Source: Stutzerimonas stutzeri (lineage in GTDB: Bacteria; Pseudomonadota; Gammaproteobacteria; Pseudomonadales; Pseudomonadaceae). Taken from it: DNA of 64,000 nt. The DNA lies in NCBI RefSeq assembly GCF_009789555.1, contig NZ_CP046903.1, positions 62,001 to 126,000 of the forward strand. The letters are read 5' to 3'. Each line of letters opens with the position of its first letter. Position 1 is the stretch's first letter. The notes below the pieces were generated by a model. That model did not search any database and had not been told where the DNA came from. It was given only the letters and a program-made list of their open reading frames with translations. Of the stretch, positions 60,916 to 64,000 are shown one piece after another. Made by a program: the position numbers and the translations under genes.

Positions 60916-61254
60916 ATGGCCGGTAAACAGCAGTCAGCGGCGATGCGAATCGGTGGGTTTGTTGGCCGCGCCTATCAGGGTTTTGGCACTGCCGAGGGGC
61001 GTCTCCTGGGTCACCTGCCAAGATCGATCGCCCTCACGATTCGAGTCGTCATTAGAGCAGCAGTTGCAGCAACGCTGCTCTACTTCCTGTTTGTCCCAAC
61101 CTTGCTCATGCTGTGTGCAATAGGAGTGATCTCCAAGATCGGGGCCGGTGAGACGGTCGCGGATCTGGTGTCACAGCCAAGTTCCTCGGAAGCAGAGCTG
61201 TTTGAAGGCAATGAAGGGTTCGGCCTCTACAAGGATGGCGCCCGAATCGGCTAA
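60916..61254 (+). CDS. Small membrane protein of the transfer region (DUF3742-like)
   Basis: 112 residues, start MAGKQQSAAMRIGGFVGRAYQG. One to two hydrophobic spans (TIRVVIRAAVAATLLYFLFV and PTLLMLCAIGVIS, residues 41-75) and a soluble tail ending EGFGLYKDGARIG. The context, just before a MobH relaxase, is that of DUF3742 proteins in PFGI-1/ICEclc-type elements. The family call is tentative. A strong terminator follows. Confidence 0.65.
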   Translation: MAGKQQSAAMRIGGFVGRAYQGFGTAEGRLLGHLPRSIALTIRVVIRAAVAATLLYFLFVPTLLMLCAIGVISKIGAGETVADLVSQPSSSEAELFEGNEGFGLYKDGARIG

Positions 61255-61282
61255 GTAGCACTGAACATCCCAAAGGAAAGAA

Positions 61283-61304
61283 GCCCGCACGACGCGGGCT
61301 TTTT
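61283..61304 (+). terminator. Rho-independent terminator
   Basis: GCCCGC-ACGAC-GCGGGC followed by five T: a compact intrinsic terminator 29 bp after the small membrane protein gene. Confidence 0.9.
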
Positions 61305-61635
61305 CGTATGGGCCGTTTTTATGCGTTGACGGTGGTCGCTGCTGCACCATTTCAAGCGCTCAGAAATAGGGTGGTCGGCCAGATCATCTTTTCCGTTGAT
61401 CGACTATGCGAAAAGGTAAAAGGTTGGAATAGCGTAAAGGGTAAGGGGTTAATGGAATGGGGCTTCAAAGGTAAAAGCCCTACCCTGAAAGGGTTACAAC
61501 GACCCGCTCTGGAAATTGCCTCAGGGGATAGATAACTCGTGAAAGGGCCAAAGGGCAAAGGGGCGGCAGCGTGCCTTCGGCAGTGCCGTCTATGCAGTAT
61601 CAGTCTGGACAGCGTTATCTGCTGGGAGCGCAGCT
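61305..61635. other. Repeat-rich leader before the relaxase gene, possible oriT
   Basis: No supported gene. It holds AAAGGTAAAAG twice (61412-61422 and 61467-61477, 55 bp apart), GCGTAAAGGGTAAGGGG, the short inverted pair CCCTACCCTGAAAGGG and a run AAAGGGCCAAAGGGCAAAGG at 61541-61560. Direct and inverted G-rich repeats just upstream of a relaxase gene are what an origin of transfer could look like. Inferred from position. Confidence 0.4.
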
Positions 61636-63465
61636 ATGCGTAGTCGAATGCTGGCGTGGATCCCCTTCATTCGCTCGGCCCCGGCCGAAAATGTACATAA
61701 AAGCGCTGATGGCTTCGTCCCTTACAAGTCTGCGGATGAGCTTCTGGCCACGCCGCGTCGGCAGCTGTTGCTCGAAAACATTTGGCACCGTACGTCGGTG
61801 AACCGGGAGCAATTCAACAAACTCTACCTCGACCCTATCAAGCGGTACGCGGAAATCGTCCAGCAGTTGCCGGCTTCCGAGAATCATCACCATGCCTACT
61901 TGGGAGGCATGATCGACCATGGCCTGGAAATCATCGCGTATGCCCTAAAACTGCGTCAGTCCTTCGTCTTGCCGGTCGGAAGCACCCCAGAAGTTCAGTC
62001 GGCCCAGTCCGAGGCTTGGTCCGCGGCGGTTGTGTTCGCAGCGCTCCTGCACGACATCGGCAAGGTAGCGGTCGACGTCAAAGTCCAACTTCGCAGCGGA
62101 GAGATCTGGCGCGCATGGGACGGGCCGATGAAGGAGGATTACCGGTTTCAGTATGTGAAAGGGCGGCAGTACAACCTGCATGGGGCTGCTGCAGGACTGT
62201 TGTATACGCGGGTGATTCCTTCCGAGGTGATGAATTGGTTGTCGCAGTATCCAGAGCTCTGGGGTGCTTTGCTGTACGTACTGGCTGGCCAGTTTGAGCA
62301 CGCTGGGGTTCTTGGGGACATCGTTGTAAGGTCTGACCAGGCGTCGGTCGCCCATGAGCTTGGCGGCAATCCAGACAGAGCTGTGGCAGCACCGCGTAAC
62401 ACTCTTCAGCGTCAGCTCCTCGATGGGCTGCGCTACCTGGTGAAGAACGAGCTCAAGTTGAATCAGCCAGACGCTTCCGATGGCTGGATCACGGCCGATG
62501 CGATCTGGCTGGTCAGCAAGACCGTTTCGGATCGGCTGCGTGCTCACCTCCTCAGCCAAGGGATTGAGGGTGTTCCGGACCGCAACTCCACTCTCTTCAA
62601 TGTCTTTCAGGATAACGGCCTGATTGTTGCGAATCCTGCTGGCAAAGCTATTTGGGATGCCGAAATCCTGAGCCCTACGGGATGGAAGAACGCATTCACG
62701 TTCTTGAGAGTTTCACCTTCACTCATATGGGCAGCTGGCGAAGACCGCCCGGAGCCTTTTGGCGGCTCGGTGCAAGTCCTCAACGAAGAAGCAGCCCCTG
62801 CCGCAGCTTCCGAAGCGCAGGAGGAAAAGCCCAGCCTTACTGCCGGGGGCGGCGATGCCGTTGCGGCAGAGCCTCAAGGGGACGAACCCGCAAGTGACCA
62901 TGGACCGCAACCCGATGAGGTAGATGATACAGACTACCTTCTGGATCTGATGGATATGCGTGACGCGCCGACCAATTCGGTACCCGCCCCGGCGATGCCG
63001 GCGGCGTCCGAGGTCGAAGCTCAGTCAGACACTGCCGCGACCGCTACCATCGCTGGCCCGATCGGCGACACGCTAGGTCACCTTTTCATGCACTGGCTAA
63101 AAGTGGGTGTAGGAACCCACAAGATCATTATCAATGATGCAAAAGCCAAGGTTCACACCGTTAACGGCACGGCTTTTCTAGTGACACCTGAAATATTCAG
63201 AAGGTATGCCCAGGAGCATCCGACGCTCTTCTCCGCGAGGGCTGGTGAAGGACAGCCATGGCTGCAGGTTCAAAAGTCGTTTGAAAAGCTGAAGCTTCAC
63301 GTTAAGAAGAACAACGGACATAACATCTGGACGTGCGAGGTCTTTGGACCTCGGAAAACGAAAACATTGAAGGGTTATATGCTCAAAAAACCCGGCGACG
63401 TATTCACAACTGAGATGCTGGATAACCCCAACCTCAAACTTTGTGAGAGTCAGGATGAGCATTAG
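61636..63465 (+). CDS. traI: MobH-family relaxase (TraI_2 type)
   Basis: 609 residues; GGGAG ribosome site before ATG 61636. The N-terminal TraI_2 domain has the 3H motif SENHHHAYLGGM (His84-86) and the HD motif ALLHDIGKVA (about residues 136-145), which define MobH relaxases that nick oriT. A low-complexity acidic Ala/Glu/Pro linker (about 385-475) leads to a C-terminal TraI_2_C winged-helix-like domain (GTHKIIINDAKAKVHTVNGT ... LVTPEIFRRYAQEHP). Relaxases of this group serve ICEs and plasmids of the PFGI-1/R391 type. The complete frame suggests the element is or was conjugative. Confidence 0.93.
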   Translation: MRSRMLAWIPFIRSAPAENVHKSADGFVPYKSADELLATPRRQLLLENIWHRTSVNREQFNKLYLDPIKRYAEIVQQLPASENHHHAYLGGMIDHGLEIIAYALKLRQSFVLPVGSTPEVQSAQSEAWSAAVVFAALLHDIGKVAVDVKVQLRSGEIWRAWDGPMKEDYRFQYVKGRQYNLHGAAAGLLYTRVIPSEVMNWLSQYPELWGALLYVLAGQFEHAGVLGDIVVRSDQASVAHELGGNPDRAVAAPRNTLQRQLLDGLRYLVKNELKLNQPDASDGWITADAIWLVSKTVSDRLRAHLLSQGIEGVPDRNSTLFNVFQDNGLIVANPAGKAIWDAEILSPTGWKNAFTFLRVSPSLIWAAGEDRPEPFGGSVQVLNEEAAPAAASEAQEEKPSLTAGGGDAVAAEPQGDEPASDHGPQPDEVDDTDYLLDLMDMRDAPTNSVPAPAMPAASEVEAQSDTAATATIAGPIGDTLGHLFMHWLKVGVGTHKIIINDAKAKVHTVNGTAFLVTPEIFRRYAQEHPTLFSARAGEGQPWLQVQKSFEKLKLHVKKNNGHNIWTCEVFGPRKTKTLKGYMLKKPGDVFTTEMLDNPNLKLCESQDEH

Positions 63466-63559
63466 GTATCGGATAGCCGTTTCCCCAGCGCTCCGGTGCT
63501 GATAACGGTTGTGCGGATTGGCGCCACGCGTACAACAATATGCGATTAAGGACTTCAAT

Positions 63560-63775
63560 ATGCTCTGGAAAAAACATCTGTCCCACTCTCCTCACTATCA
63601 ATATTTGGCGGTCCTAGAGGCAGAGGAAGTAGAAAATAAAGGTATGCTTTATGGCCAAAGAGAGTTTCGTCTAAAGCTCGCTGATGGTTCGACTGTTAAC
63701 CATACGTTCGATGCGGACGAATATCAGCAATGGTGGTCGTCATTTTTGAAGGGTGGTCAAGTAGTTAACCCATAG
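63560..63775 (+). CDS. Hypothetical protein (71 aa)
   Basis: Start ATG 63560 (MLWKKHLSHSPHYQYL) after AAGGAC; the open frame begins earlier at a GTG. A small soluble protein with YGQREFRLKLADGSTVNHTF and DEYQQWWSSFLKGG. No family recognised. It lies between the relaxase and the gene at the window edge. Confidence 0.6.
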   Translation: MLWKKHLSHSPHYQYLAVLEAEEVENKGMLYGQREFRLKLADGSTVNHTFDADEYQQWWSSFLKGGQVVNP

Positions 63776-63790
63776 GGGGACGATAAACCT

Positions 63791-64000
63791 ATGAGTAATC
63801 GAGCAAGCCTTGAAAGGCTATCAACGCTACCTTCGTCTGAGGCAGACGGCGACGCTTGGAAGCGGCGGATTGCGCGGGACTGGGAGAAAATGCCGCTGGC
63901 TATGCGCGTGTCCTTCCTCGCCTCGTTCTTAGTTTGGAGGTGGCTCCCATTATTCGGTTATGCATTGTTGGCAATGGTTCCGCTGATGTTGCTTGGCGCT
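63791..64000 (+). CDS. Membrane protein, partial (runs off the right edge)
   Basis: Starts ATG 63791 (MSNRASLERLSTLPSSEADG), 15 bp after the previous stop. Seventy residues are visible: a charged N-terminus (WKRRIARDWEKMP) then hydrophobic stretches VSFLASFLVWRWLPLFGYAL and LAMVPLMLLGA, so an inner-membrane protein with the N-terminus outside the bilayer. Function unknown. Confidence 0.6.
   Translation, partial: MSNRASLERLSTLPSSEADGDAWKRRIARDWEKMPLAMRVSFLASFLVWRWLPLFGYALLAMVPLMLLGA

Overview
The window reads as part of a large, high-GC pseudomonad plasmid or integrative conjugative element. Plasmid functions sit at both edges. The left edge has a replication initiator with 14 iterons, a KfrA-like protein, an SOS mutagenesis cassette and a helicase. 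The right edge has a MobH-type relaxase and small transfer-region genes. Between about 10.7 and 60.8 kb lies some 50 kb of accessory cargo built from successive insertions. The host assignment (Pseudomonas sensu lato) is inferred from gene content and base composition, not from a search.

Layout. 0-4.6 kb: a partial DUF4942-like gene at the edge, rep, iterons/oriV, and a small operon whose last gene is cut by a 328-bp IS21-like miniature element with a perfect 5-bp target duplication. 4.8-7.7 kb: LexA box, umuD-like gene, AAA ATPase, and a umuC-like gene with an apparent 1-nt frameshift. 7.7-10.7 kb: kfrA, a DEAH helicase with a zinc ribbon, and a lipoprotein gene cut by a Tn3-family miniature element. 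11.3-14.5 kb: an IS5-family element, a tyrosine recombinase and an AT-rich orphan gene with its own LexA box. 15-29.3 kb: an acyl-CoA degradation module (etfA/B, acyl-CoA dehydrogenase, FadB-like, thiolase) with an AraC regulator, a FixJ/FixL-like two-component pair, an acyl-CoA ligase and a permease. 29.4-34.6 kb: an incomplete, reordered lower meta-cleavage operon (dmpH' remnant, 4-OT, dmpF, dmpG, SDR, tautomerase, GlcG-like, ferredoxin). 34.6-36.1 kb: an HD-GYP gene split by a tandem repeat and flanked by 26-bp direct repeats. 36.1-37.9 kb: a small gene cluster ending in a HigBA toxin-antitoxin pair and a res-like palindrome. 38.0-46.4 kb: a Tn5053-like element (tniABQR + merRTPFADE) whose mer end is a Tn21-type 38-bp repeat. 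46.4-60.5 kb: a chromosome-like segment (truncated ABC transporter, TonB receptor, FecIR, AcoR-type sigma-54 regulator, aldehyde dehydrogenase, outer-membrane protein, PQQ alcohol dehydrogenase, truncated acyl-CoA synthetase). 60.5-60.8 kb: a second Tn3-family miniature element. 60.8-64 kb: plasmid transfer genes.

Functionally the cargo is catabolic plus mercury resistance. The alcohol-oxidation block would turn an alcohol into aldehyde, acid and CoA ester. The beta-oxidation block could take acyl-CoA to acetyl-CoA, with ETF as electron acceptor. The aromatic block supplies only the late steps to pyruvate and acetyl-CoA; ring-cleavage genes are absent. Several genes are broken exactly at mobile-element ends, so the order of insertions can be partly reconstructed.
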